Assembly: GCA_016791285.1 (NCBI GenBank)
Contig: JAEUMX010000065.1
Location: forward strand, 1 to 19,931
From: Burkholderiales bacterium
GTDB lineage: Bacteria > Pseudomonadota > Gammaproteobacteria > Burkholderiales > JAEUMW01
Direction of reading: 5' to 3'
DNA length: 19,931 bases
Shown here: in pieces, positions 1 through 7,015 of the stretch
How the letters are laid out: each line of letters starts with the position of its first letter
Numbering within the stretch: the first letter of the stretch is position 1
The notes under the pieces: model-generated
The model's database searches: none
The model's input: the letters and a program-made list of their open reading frames with translations, nothing else
What the model was told of the DNA's origin: nothing
Position numbers and translations under genes: made by a program

Positions 1-171
1 TTCGCAGGCGCGATTACCGGGTGCGGTGGCGGAAGCGCCGACGTGAAACCGGTGACGAGCACCACCGCAACCGGTCAGCAGCTGGTCAACCTCAAGAAGG
101 CGCTCGACGCGGGGACGATCACGCCGGATGAATACGACAAGGAAAGGGCGCGCATCCTGAAAGGCAACTGA
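1..171 (+). CDS. Small lipoprotein with SHOCT-like C-terminal tail (5' end outside window)
   Basis: Reading frame 1 is open from the first base to a TGA at 169-171, giving 56 visible residues. The visible part starts inside what looks like the end of a lipoprotein signal peptide: the I-T-G-C motif (Cys is the eighth visible residue) fits a lipobox, followed by a Gly/Ser-rich linker. The last ~30 residues (LVNLKKALDAGTITPDEYDK and onward) match the SHOCT pattern, a short C-terminal helical hairpin in which 'L..L..L...G.IT..EY...K..IL' is conserved; its function is generally unknown. Lipid attachment and envelope location are inferred from the lipobox. The gene converges on gltX with a 25-bp gap. 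The start codon lies upstream of the window, so total length is unknown. Confidence 0.75.
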   Translation, partial: FAGAITGCGGGSADVKPVTSTTATGQQLVNLKKALDAGTITPDEYDKERARILKGN

Positions 172-175
172 CCGA

Positions 176-191
176 CGCCGGCAGCCCGGCG
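176..191. terminator. GC hairpin between convergent lipoprotein gene and gltX
   Basis: A perfect 6-bp inverted repeat (CGCCGG at 176-181, CCGGCG at 186-191, loop CAGC) fills most of the 25-bp gap between two convergent stops. There is no T tract on either side, so it is at best a weak bidirectional terminator or an mRNA 3'-end stabilising hairpin. Confidence 0.35.
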
Positions 192-196
192 CTGGG

Positions 197-1597
197 TCAG
201 CGGGGAAAGAGCGCGAGTTCCCGGTCGAGGCGCTTCAGCACCTCCTCACGGCCAATCAGCTCGATCACGGCATCGATCGAAGGCGTCTGCGTCTCACCGG
301 TGACCATCACACGCAGTGGCATGGCCACCTGCGGCATCTTGAGGCGGTGTTCGGAAGCAGCCGCCTTGATGGCCTGACCGATCGCCTGACGATCCCACTC
401 GATACCTTCCAGACTCAGCCTCAGCGCGAACACGGCCGGCGCCGACGTCGCCGTGTAGTGCTGCTCGCGCAATGCCTGATGCGGCTCGATGCGCCGATAG
501 AAGTAGGCCATCGCGTCCGCGAGCTCCTCGACCGTGCCAACGCGCTCTTTCACCAGCGCGATGACGCCGGGAAGACGCGGGCCGTCCTGGACGCTGCACC
601 CGTCAGCCGCGAGAAACGGCAGCACGAGGTCCGCGAGGCGGCCGTCGTCCGCTTGCCTAAGATGCTGCTGGTTGGTCCACTTGAGCTTCTCCGGATCGAA
701 TCTCGCAGGCGCGCGGTGGACGGAGGAAAGCTCGAACCATTCGACGAACCGATCCACGGAAAACACCTCGTCGTCACCGTGCGACCAGCCGAGACGTGCG
801 AGATAGTTGAGCAGCGCTTCCGGCAGGTAGCCGTCGTCCCGGTACTGCAGCACGCTGACCGCACCGTGCCGCTTCGATAGCCGCTCACCGTCGTGACCGA
901 GGATCATCGGCACGTGGCCGTAGTGCGGCAGCGTTGCGCCCAGCGCTCGCAGGATGTTGACCTGGCGCGGTGTGTTGTTCACGTGATCGTCACCGCGGAT
1001 GACGTGGGTGATGCGCATGTCGAGATCGTCGACCACGACGCCGAAGTTGTAGGTCGGCACGCCGTCGGCGCGCAGGATCACGAGATCGTCGAGCTCGCCG
1101 TTCTGCACGGCGATGGCGCCCTTCACCAGATCGTCGAACGCCACCACTCCGTCGTCCGGATTGCGGAAGCGGACCACGGGTTCGACGCCCGGCGGTGGCG
1201 TCTTGCCAACCGCATGCTCGGGCCGCCAGCGCCCGTCGTATCGCGGCTTCAACCCCTGCGCCCGCTGCGCTTCGCGCAACGTCTCGAGCTCTTCGCGGGT
1301 GGCGTAGCAGTAGTATGCCTTGCCCTCCCGGATCAGCTGCTGCGCCACGTCCCGGTAGCGATCGAGACGATCCATCTGATGAACCGGCCCCTCGTCGTAG
1401 CCGAGCCCGAGCCAGCCCATCGACTCCAGGATGGCGTCGGTCGACTCGTCAGTGGAGCGCTCCCGGTCTGTGTCCTCGATACGCAGGACGAAGCTGCCCC
1501 CGTGCTTGCGCGCATACGCCCAGGAGAAGAGCGCGGTGCGCGCGCCGCCAATGTGGAGATAGCCGGTCGGGCTCGGTGCGAAACGGGTGCGGATCAT
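197..1597 (-). CDS. gltX: Glutamyl-tRNA synthetase
   Basis: This cytoplasmic class I aminoacyl-tRNA synthetase attaches glutamate to tRNA-Glu. The 466-residue product is of normal length for bacterial GluRS. The class I HIGH motif appears as HIGG at residues 15-18 within PSPTGYLHIGG, and the KMSKS loop as LSKRH at 240-244. The Rossmann catalytic core and the segment RGDDHVNNTPRQ (about 201-212) lie between them, and the helical anticodon-binding region follows. The zinc-binding cysteines of the E. coli enzyme are mostly absent: residues 96-99 read YCYA and no Cys/His pair follows near 120-127, so this is a zinc-free variant. The ATG at 1597 fits the family N-terminus. No Shine-Dalgarno precedes it; a TAGAAT hexamer ends 9 nt before the ATG, suggesting a very short or absent leader. 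The gene diverges from tRNA-Val(CAC). Confidence 0.97.
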   Translation of the reverse strand: MIRTRFAPSPTGYLHIGGARTALFSWAYARKHGGSFVLRIEDTDRERSTDESTDAILESMGWLGLGYDEGPVHQMDRLDRYRDVAQQLIREGKAYYCYATREELETLREAQRAQGLKPRYDGRWRPEHAVGKTPPPGVEPVVRFRNPDDGVVAFDDLVKGAIAVQNGELDDLVILRADGVPTYNFGVVVDDLDMRITHVIRGDDHVNNTPRQVNILRALGATLPHYGHVPMILGHDGERLSKRHGAVSVLQYRDDGYLPEALLNYLARLGWSHGDDEVFSVDRFVEWFELSSVHRAPARFDPEKLKWTNQQHLRQADDGRLADLVLPFLAADGCSVQDGPRLPGVIALVKERVGTVEELADAMAYFYRRIEPHQALREQHYTATSAPAVFALRLSLEGIEWDRQAIGQAIKAAASEHRLKMPQVAMPLRVMVTGETQTPSIDAVIELIGREEVLKRLDRELALFPR

Positions 1598-1606
1598 GGA
1601 GCGGAC

Positions 1607-1635
1607 ATTCTACGGGGTACTCACGCAGATGACAC
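1607..1635 (-). promoter_or_regulatory. Candidate sigma70-type promoter of gltX
   Basis: On the minus strand, GTGTCA (1635-1630; 4/6 match to TTGACA) is followed after 17 bp by TAGAAT (1612-1607; 5/6 match to TATAAT). The expected transcription start, about 6-7 nt beyond the -10, falls near 1600, only ~3 nt before the gltX ATG at 1597. This is read by eye and is not mapped. Confidence 0.45.
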
Positions 1636-1674
1636 GCCGCCCTCGCACCGAAGCAAGCGCCGCGGTTCGCAAAA

Positions 1675-1704
1675 TTGACCGGCATTCCGGACCTGTGCTT
1701 AAAT
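1675..1704 (+). promoter_or_regulatory. Candidate promoter of tRNA-Val(CAC)
   Basis: TTGACC (1675-1680; 5/6) and TTAAAT (1699-1704; 4/6) are separated by 18 bp, placing the start near 1711, six bases before the mature tRNA 5' end. The bases between the -10 and the tRNA are mostly G/C (TCGCGCCTCTCC), as in the GC-rich discriminators of stringently controlled stable-RNA promoters. Confidence 0.55.
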
Positions 1705-1716
1705 TCGCGCCTCTCC

Positions 1717-1792
1717 GGGCGGTTAGTCTCAGTGGTAGAGCGCTCCCTTCACACGGGAGAGGTCGCTGGTTCGATCCCAGCACCGCCCACCA
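1717..1792 (+). tRNA. tRNA-Val, anticodon CAC
   Basis: A full cloverleaf can be drawn. The acceptor stem is GGGCGGT (1717-1723) with ACCGCCC (1782-1788), the discriminator is A1789, and the CCA end (1790-1792) is encoded. The D arm contains the loop AGTGGTAGAG. The anticodon stem-loop CTCCC-TTCACAC-GGGAG gives anticodon CAC, which reads GUG. The T arm is GCTGG-TTCGATC-CCAGC (1765-1781). It follows its own promoter, with no clear terminator before the hydrolase gene 74 bp downstream. Confidence 0.96.
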
Positions 1793-1866
1793 AACGATCA
1801 TCCGCCAAGCTCGGTAGTCGATCGGTTCCGTGCGTGCGACCTGATCAGGACAGCGGAGTATCGAGC

Positions 1867-2955
1867 GTGCCGAGGCCATGGTTGATGGTCGCCGCGGCCC
1901 TCCTCGCGTTTCTCGGTGGCGCTGTCTCGTCGCGCGCGCAATCCGACGTGCAACGCGAGCGCGAGGCCGTCCGACTGGCGATCGCGAAGGAGGACACGCC
2001 CGCGCTGCGCGACGCGCTCGCTGCACTGGCGCGCACGACATCGGTCGACGCGGCCGCCGACGCGTTCGTCGAGGCCATCGAGGCGGTGCCGCGAAACCGC
2101 GCGTTCCGTGCACGCTTCGAGGCCGCCCTCGCTTCCGGCGTGACGCCCATTCCCGAACGATCGCGAGAGCGCTGGCTGTTCGTGCTCGTGCCCGGCTGGC
2201 TCTACGTCACCGACCCGGAAACCGGTGCGGATCTCGCGCGCGTGCAGTCGGCGCTGAGATTGCTGGAGCTCGCCACGCGCCTCGTCCCGCTGGAAGAGAA
2301 CGGCACCATCGAGGCGAACGCGGAGATACTCGCGCGCGAGCTCGAGCGGCTCGAAGCGGATGACCGACGGCTGATACTCGTCAGCACGAGCAAGGGCGGT
2401 CCCGAGACGCACCTCGCGCTCGACCGGCTGCGGCAGGCGGGTCGCGCGGACCACGTCGCGGCATGGATCAACATCGGTGGCCTTCTGAACGGCACCGCCG
2501 TCGCGGACCATTGGTCCAGGTGGCCGCGCAGTTGGCTCGCAGCCGCCGGTTTCGCGCTGCGCGGTCACGGCACCGCGTCGATCGGCTCGATGACTACGGA
2601 GGCGAGGCGCCCGCACTTCGCCACGGCAGCGCTCCCGCCCGACGTTCTGGTGGTCAACTATCTCGGCGTGCCGAGGTCCTCCGACGTGCACTCCGGGGTG
2701 CGTGACCGTTATGAATTGCTAGCCGAGCATGGACCGAACGACGGGCTGACGCTGCTCGCGGATGCGATCGTGCCGCAGGGCGTGACGCTGGTCGCGCGCG
2801 GACTCGACCACTTCCTCGCCGATCCCGACCAGGACCGCGTCGTCGCGGCCATGGCGAAGGCGGTGCTTGATACGCTGGAGGACGAGGGCGCCCGCGCGCA
2901 CAGGCTCAAGCGCGCACCGCCGGCGTCGGATCGTAGACCCTACGCGAGCGGTTGA
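1867..2955 (+). CDS. Exported alpha/beta-hydrolase-like protein, function unknown
   Basis: I chose the GTG at 1867 because GGAG (1855-1858) lies 8 nt upstream and the product then begins with a normal signal peptide: MPRPW, a hydrophobic core to about residue 20, and a likely cleavage after SRA or SRAQ near 24-25. The mature protein is therefore probably periplasmic or secreted (362 aa in total). An N-terminal helical region (30-95) precedes a beta strand WLFVLVPG (103-110), typical of the first core strand with oxyanion loop in lipase-like folds. LVSTSKGG (171-178) resembles a nucleophile elbow with Ser175, although the usual first Gly of G-x-S-x-G is Ser173. PNDGL (Asp292) and GLDHF (His315) are in the right order to complete a triad. 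Substrate is unknown; family membership is inferred from this pattern alone. The gene may be co-transcribed with the upstream tRNA. Its last 16 bp overlap the convergent RTX gene. Confidence 0.6.
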   Translation: MPRPWLMVAAALLAFLGGAVSSRAQSDVQREREAVRLAIAKEDTPALRDALAALARTTSVDAAADAFVEAIEAVPRNRAFRARFEAALASGVTPIPERSRERWLFVLVPGWLYVTDPETGADLARVQSALRLLELATRLVPLEENGTIEANAEILARELERLEADDRRLILVSTSKGGPETHLALDRLRQAGRADHVAAWINIGGLLNGTAVADHWSRWPRSWLAAAGFALRGHGTASIGSMTTEARRPHFATAALPPDVLVVNYLGVPRSSDVHSGVRDRYELLAEHGPNDGLTLLADAIVPQGVTLVARGLDHFLADPDQDRVVAAMAKAVLDTLEDEGARAHRLKRAPPASDRRPYASG

Positions 2956-4073
2956 TCCGTCCTCTCCTCGAAATACCCTGCAACGATGTAGTGGATCGTG
3001 GCGGCCTCGGTGTCGCTGCCGAAAGCGGACTGCAGGTCCGCGTAGTTCGCGAGGTACTGCCCCGGATCGAAGAGCGCCGGCGCGCGGACCTCGCCGTAGC
3101 CATTGCCGATGTAGTGCGTGGCCCCGACATCGCCATCGGGGTTGGCTGCCACCTGGCTGTGGTACGCGGCGATGAGATCGTCGTAGGAGGCGATGTACTC
3201 GAGACCATCGAACGTGACGCGGCGTCCTTCGTCGAATCCGCTGTTCAGGTAGTGATCGAATCCCGCTCCGGCGCTGGTGCCCAGGGCCGTGATCAGGTCC
3301 GGGTACGAAGCGATGTACTCGAGGGGTTCGGGAGTGATGTGCTCGACTTTGTCGGCGAATTGCAGCGACTCGATGTCGTTCAGGCGGTCCGCGCCCTCGA
3401 AGCTCGAGCCCACGGTCGCACCGTCCTGCCAGACAACTGCGTAAAGCCCGCGCGGGCCGAGGTACCCGGCGGTGTCGAGCCCGGGTCCGCCGTCGAGGAT
3501 GTCGGAGCCCTGCTTGCCGGTCAGCGTGTCGTTGCCGACTCCGCCCCACAGGATGTCGTTGCCGCCCGCACCGCGGATCACGTCGTCGGTGGGCGTGCCG
3601 ACCAGGCGGTAGTCGAAGTCGAGCAGGTTGTTCAGGCCCGGGTAGTCGCTCGGCTGCGGATTGTTCGTCGGATGATTGCCGTTGAAGCCGGGCAGATTGC
3701 TCGCGAAGTCGAGGCCGACCACGTTCAGGAGCGACGCGATGAACGACGTGGAGTTCTGGTCGAGCGGGTGGTAGAGGGGTTTCTCGACCTTGATCTCGTT
3801 GGCGTGCTGCGACATCAAGCTCCAGACCGCGTCGACGTCGCGCCCGCTGAAATCGAGCTGCCGCTCAACGAAGTTCGGATCGTCGGTTTCCTGCGCCTGA
3901 TCATAGGGAATGCCGATCTGCGTAACGTTGAAGCGCAGGTCATTGGTCACCTCCGAGAGCGAGGTGACGAAGCGTTCGCCTGCGTCGGTCTCGTAAACGA
4001 GATAGCAGTGCGCCTTGCCCGTCCCGGTGCCGAGGAAGTGCGCTTCCTTCGCGACGAGAAAGATTCTCGACAT
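2940..4073 (-). CDS. RTX-type calcium-binding protein with three C-terminal repeats
   Basis: The 377-residue protein has no classical signal peptide, as expected for type I secretion substrates. The ATG at 4073 has a strong Shine-Dalgarno (AGGAG, 4081-4085, 7 nt spacing). Residues 1-125 form a domain with KAHCYLVYET (20-29) and QNSTSFIASLL (106-116); this resembles permuted papain-like (NlpC-type) domains seen in other RTX proteins, but the position where a catalytic Cys might sit is Ser here, so I do not assign activity. Residues 168-194 hold three GGxGxDxLx-type calcium-binding nonapeptides. DRLNDIESLQFAD (229-241) is the segment that commonly follows such repeats. Residues 251-373 contain three repeats of the form 'YIASYxDLIxA...HYxxxGxxExR'. 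No type I secretion genes are in the window. Likely secreted or surface-located; role unknown. Confidence 0.85.
   Translation of the reverse strand: MSRIFLVAKEAHFLGTGTGKAHCYLVYETDAGERFVTSLSEVTNDLRFNVTQIGIPYDQAQETDDPNFVERQLDFSGRDVDAVWSLMSQHANEIKVEKPLYHPLDQNSTSFIASLLNVVGLDFASNLPGFNGNHPTNNPQPSDYPGLNNLLDFDYRLVGTPTDDVIRGAGGNDILWGGVGNDTLTGKQGSDILDGGPGLDTAGYLGPRGLYAVVWQDGATVGSSFEGADRLNDIESLQFADKVEHITPEPLEYIASYPDLITALGTSAGAGFDHYLNSGFDEGRRVTFDGLEYIASYDDLIAAYHSQVAANPDGDVGATHYIGNGYGEVRAPALFDPGQYLANYADLQSAFGSDTEAATIHYIVAGYFEERTDQPLA
2955..3323 (-). repeat. Three tandem ~40-residue coding repeats in the RTX protein
   Basis: The C-terminal part of the RTX gene encodes three diverged copies starting at residues about 252, 291 and 339: LEYIASYPDL, LEYIASYDDL and GQYLANYADL. 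Each is followed 15-20 residues later by DHYLNSGF, THYIGNGY or IHYIVAGY, and then by an EGR/EVR/EER-like end. The repeats have diverged at DNA level and are recognised from the protein. Confidence 0.75.
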
Positions 4074-4144
4074 GGCCGTGCTCCTGAGTTACGAAATGCC
4101 GAATGCGTGCAATCGCGGATCTCGTTGGTTGGCGCGCCGCAACC

Positions 4145-4160
4145 CGCGGGCCATCCCGCG
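4145..4160. other. Perfect inverted repeat upstream of the RTX gene
   Basis: CGCGGG (4145-4150) and CCCGCG (4155-4160) flank a CCAT loop, 72 nt upstream of the RTX start. In RTX mRNA it would form a 6-bp GC hairpin in the leader. It could be regulatory or incidental. I found no clear promoter hexamers for the RTX gene in 4074-4350. Confidence 0.3.
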
Positions 4161-4220
4161 TGCGCTTGCAAGTTGTTGTTCGCACTGAGCCCGGACGCAC
4201 GACGCGGAAGCGATGGCAGG

Positions 4221-4247
4221 AAAAAACTCCCGCTCCGAGAATTTTTT
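4221..4247. terminator. A/T-flanked weak hairpin in the 277-bp gap between thioesterase and RTX genes
   Basis: An A6 run (4221-4226) followed by CTC pairs imperfectly with GAG, two unpaired A and a T6 run (4242-4247). In either direction this gives a short GC stem followed by six T. It lies ~100 nt beyond the thioesterase stop, so it could end that operon on the minus strand. The stem is weak. The rest of the gap (4248-4350 and 4161-4220) shows nothing I recognise. Confidence 0.3.
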
Positions 4248-4350
4248 ACGGCCGGGTTGAGATCTGCATGGCCACGAACCCGCCAATCCACGCCACGTGG
4301 GCCGCACTGCGCAGGCCCGATCCGGGTCGTCGCAGCCCCCCCGCCCGGAC

Positions 4351-4806
4351 TTACACACCGCCGCCTGCCGACGCAGCATCTACCGGACGCTTGTTTCCTT
4401 CCGCGTCGATCGCCACGTAGGTGAGCTCCGCCTCGGCGACCTTCACCCCCCGTCTCAAGTCTGCCCAGGACTGACTGTACGCCACGACGTTGAGGGTGAT
4501 CGAGGTCGTACCGGTTCGGACCACTCTTGCATAGAAGCCCACCAGATCTCCCACCCGGACCGAATGCTTGATGACGAACGAGTTCACGGCGACGGTCGCC
4601 ACCCGGCCATGGGCTTGTCGCATGGCGGCGATACCACCCGCCATGTCGACGTGCGACATGATCCAGCCGCCGAAGATGTCACCATTCGGATTCGCGTCCG
4701 ACGGCATCGCCACGACCCGCAGCTCGGCATGGCGGTGGGCGGGCAGCCCCAGTGCGTCGAGTTCTTCTTCGAATCGCTGAAACCCGTCTTTCGGGGTATT
4801 TGGCAT
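4351..4806 (-). CDS. Acyl-CoA thioesterase, YciA/hotdog-fold family
   Basis: This enzyme hydrolyses acyl-CoA to free acid and CoA in the cytoplasm; YciA-type enzymes accept a wide range of chain lengths. The 151-residue product contains the hallmark AMPSDANPNGDIFGGWIMSHVD (residues 33-54), in which Asp43 is the likely catalytic acid, followed by the family's central segment VAVNSFVIKHSVRVGDLV and the strand with RTGTTSITLNVVAY. The ATG at 4806 gives the usual short N-terminal extension before the hotdog domain. It lies 8 bp after the lyase stop (4815) without a strong Shine-Dalgarno, so translation is probably coupled to the lyase. The pairing suggests acyl-CoA turnover together with leucine-type catabolism. 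This is an inference from context. The exact physiological substrate cannot be read from the sequence. Confidence 0.86.
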   Translation of the reverse strand: MPNTPKDGFQRFEEELDALGLPAHRHAELRVVAMPSDANPNGDIFGGWIMSHVDMAGGIAAMRQAHGRVATVAVNSFVIKHSVRVGDLVGFYARVVRTGTTSITLNVVAYSQSWADLRRGVKVAEAELTYVAIDAEGNKRPVDAASAGGGV

Positions 4807-4814
4807 GGTGGCAC

Positions 4815-5777
4815 TCACACGTGAAGTCCTCGTCGGGGGCACTTGGCGCCTGGTGCAGCGGCAGTGCTTCGGGGATGTGGCTCGCTTGCGCGCGCCCGGG
4901 CGACTCGTGACGCCGGTACGCGACCGAGATGATCGCAGATGAACCGCCCAGCCGCGACCACTCGATCGAGGTCGACCCCGGTTTCGATTCCGAGGCCGTC
5001 CAGCATGTAGAGGACATCCTCGGTCGCCACGTTGCCCGATGCGCCCGGTGCGTAAGGACAACCGCCCAGGCCGGCCACCGCGCTGTCGATCACCGCGATC
5101 CCGAGCTCCATTACTGTATAAAGATTGACGAGCGCCTGGCCATAGGTGTCGTGGAAGTGCGCGGCGAGTCGCTCCACCGGCACCCGCTGCGCCACCGCTT
5201 CCACCATGTGCCGGGCGCTGCCGGGCGTGCCGACGCCGATGGTGTCGCCGAGCGAGACTTCGCGGCACCCCATGCGAAAGAGCGCCTCCGCCACACGGGC
5301 GACCGCCGCCGGGGCCACTTCGCCCTCGAAGGGACAGCCGAGGACGCACGACACATAGCCGCGGACCGGCACGCCCACGGCGCGCGCGGCCTCCAGCACG
5401 GGCGCGAAGCGATCCAGGCTTTCGGCAATCGAGCAGTTGATGTTGCGACGTGAGAAGGTCTCGGACGCGGCAGCGAACACGGCGACTTCATCGACGCCGG
5501 CCGCGTGGGCTGCCGCGAAGCCTTGCAGGTTGGGCGTGAGCGCCGCGTACCGCACGCCTGCGGCGCGCCGCAGGCCGAGCATCACCGCGGCATGGTCAGC
5601 CATCTGCGGGACCCATTTCGGCGACACGAAGCTCGTCGCCTCGATGGTTCGCAGCCCCGTGTCCGAGAGGCGGTCGATCAGTCCAATCTTGACGTCGGTC
5701 GGAACGGCTCCGGGGTCGTTCTGCAGACCGTCCCGGGGGCCGACCTCCACCAGTGCGACTTTCGCGGGCAGCGCCAC
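4815..5777 (-). CDS. mvaB: Hydroxymethylglutaryl-CoA lyase
   Basis: This TIM-barrel enzyme cleaves 3-hydroxy-3-methylglutaryl-CoA to acetoacetate and acetyl-CoA, the last step of leucine degradation. I chose the GTG at 5777 ([20 protein letters not shown]), 13 bp after the dnaQ stop; upstream in-frame sequence overlaps dnaQ and does not resemble the family. That gives 320 residues, close to the usual ~300. Key motifs are visible: GPRDGLQN with Arg15-Asp16 (catalytic base and metal site), HFHDTYGQ with His207 and His209 (metal ligands), and the signature [14 protein letters not shown] with catalytic Cys240 and Asn249. The last ~25 residues after ASRVARA form a short Pro/Arg/Ala-rich tail. It sits between dnaQ and the thioesterase on the same strand, probably in one transcript. 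No other leucine-catabolism genes are in view. Confidence 0.94.
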   Translation of the reverse strand: MALPAKVALVEVGPRDGLQNDPGAVPTDVKIGLIDRLSDTGLRTIEATSFVSPKWVPQMADHAAVMLGLRRAAGVRYAALTPNLQGFAAAHAAGVDEVAVFAAASETFSRRNINCSIAESLDRFAPVLEAARAVGVPVRGYVSCVLGCPFEGEVAPAAVARVAEALFRMGCREVSLGDTIGVGTPGSARHMVEAVAQRVPVERLAAHFHDTYGQALVNLYTVMELGIAVIDSAVAGLGGCPYAPGASGNVATEDVLYMLDGLGIETGVDLDRVVAAGRFICDHLGRVPASRVARARASEPHPRSTAAAPGAKCPRRGLHV

Positions 5778-5790
5778 GGGTCCGGATCGT

Positions 5791-6510
5791 TCAGGCGGCC
5801 TGCGGGTGCGCCGCGTCGAGGAGCTCCCAGAGGCAGCCCTTCTGGCTCGCTCCCCGGATCTCCGCCAGCACACGCGCGTGCTCGGCAAGCTCCTCGTCGG
5901 TGGCGATCACCACGAGAATGCTCGCGCGGGCGTACTCCCCATCGAGGCCGGCATGCCACGCGGGAGCCTCCTCCAGCTCCATCGCGAGACTCTCCTGCCC
6001 CCGGGTCATCGCCAGGTACACCTCGGCGAGCAGCTGCGCGTCGAGCAGCGCACCGTGCAGCGTCCGGGCAGAGTTGTCCACCTGGTAGCGCTCGCACAGC
6101 GCATCCAGCCCGTTGCGCTTGCCGGGGTGCAGATTCTTCGCCAGCCGCAGGGTGTCGGTGATCGAGGCGCAGCACCGCTCGACGCTCTCGCGCGCGGCGC
6201 TGGCGAGCTCCGCATTCAGAAACGCAACGTCGAAGGGCGCGTTGTGAATGATGAGCTCGGCGCCGTCGAGGAATTCGATCAGTTCGTCGGCGATGTCGCG
6301 GAACCTGGGCTTGTCCTGCAAAAACTCGGCGGTGAGCCCGTGCACCTGCAATGCGCCGGTGTCACTCTCCCGCTCGGGATTCAGGTAGTGGTGGAATCGG
6401 TTGTCCGTGACACGGCGGTTGACGAGCTCCACCGCGGCGACCTCGATGATGCGATGGCCGAGGGTGGGATCAAGACCGGTGGTTTCGGTGTCGAGGACGA
6501 CCTGTCGCAT
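5791..6510 (-). CDS. dnaQ: DNA polymerase III epsilon subunit (3'-5' proofreading exonuclease)
   Basis: Epsilon removes mismatched bases during replication as part of the core polymerase (alpha-epsilon-theta). The ATG at 6510 gives 239 residues starting [14 protein letters not shown], the standard N-terminus; the frame is open further upstream but that part overlaps the rnhA 3' end and is not conserved. All DEDDh residues are visible: Asp7 and Glu9 in DTETTG, Asp94 in HNAPFD, His152 and Asp157 in [11 protein letters not shown]. The C-terminal ~55 residues would hold the linker and alpha-binding segment. A canonical clamp-binding QxxLxF motif is suggested by [13 protein letters not shown] (169-181). 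It lies 52 bp downstream of rnhA on the same strand; in E. coli rnhA and dnaQ are divergent. Confidence 0.96.
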   Translation of the reverse strand: MRQVVLDTETTGLDPTLGHRIIEVAAVELVNRRVTDNRFHHYLNPERESDTGALQVHGLTAEFLQDKPRFRDIADELIEFLDGAELIIHNAPFDVAFLNAELASAARESVERCCASITDTLRLAKNLHPGKRNGLDALCERYQVDNSARTLHGALLDAQLLAEVYLAMTRGQESLAMELEEAPAWHAGLDGEYARASILVVIATDEELAEHARVLAEIRGASQKGCLWELLDAAHPQAA

Positions 6511-6562
6511 GGTCCGCGCGGCGCTCAGGGGTCTCGGCGTGTGGATGCCCGGTGCAGCATCG

Positions 6563-7015
6563 TCACCGCTCGCCGCCCGGCATCTGCACACCCTTGTTCG
6601 CGAGCGCGTCGGCGCGCTCGTTACCGTCGTGGCCGGAGTGGCCCTTGACCCAGATCCAATCCACTTCGTGGTTGCCCACGAGCCCGTCCAGGCGTCGCCA
6701 GAGATCGACGTTCTTGACGGGCTTGCCGTCCGCAGTGCGCCAGCCGCGCCGCTTCCAGTTCCCGATCCAGGCGGTGATGCCCTGCTGCACGTAGCGCGAA
6801 TCGGTGTGCAGCCGGACGCGGCAGGGGCGCTTCAGGGCCGACAACGCCTCGATGACGGCCATCAGCTCCATGCGATTGTTGGTGGTCGCAGCCGCGCCGC
6901 CGAAGAGCTCGCGCTCCTGGTCGGCGAACCGCAGCAGCGCGCCCCAACCACCCGGTCCGGGGTTGCCCTTGCACGCGCCGTCGGTATAGACGTCGACGCA
7001 GTCTCCGGCGGTCAC
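6563..7015 (-). CDS. rnhA: Ribonuclease HI
   Basis: RNase HI cuts the RNA strand of RNA-DNA hybrids (R-loops, primers). The 150-residue product carries the complete active site: Asp12 in [16 protein letters not shown], Glu50 in NNRMEL, Asp72 in HTDSRY, His126 in KGHSGH and Asp136 in NERAD. The basic protrusion region (WKRRGW, residues 87-92) is present, as in E. coli RNase HI. The start is a GTG at 7015 whose G is also the last base of the upstream methyltransferase TAG, so the two genes overlap by one base and translation is probably coupled. Length and N-terminus agree with the family. Confidence 0.97.
   Translation of the reverse strand: MTAGDCVDVYTDGACKGNPGPGGWGALLRFADQERELFGGAAATTNNRMELMAVIEALSALKRPCRVRLHTDSRYVQQGITAWIGNWKRRGWRTADGKPVKNVDLWRRLDGLVGNHEVDWIWVKGHSGHDGNERADALANKGVQMPGGER

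Noticed and set aside
893..1678. 261-codon plus-strand frame opposite gltX
   Set aside because: It is a mirror of synthetase codons, with no start signal and no recognisable domain.
4807..5349. N-terminal extension of the thioesterase frame
   Set aside because: It overlaps the HMG-CoA lyase gene in another frame and has low-complexity composition. The ATG at 4806 starts just before the conserved hotdog domain.
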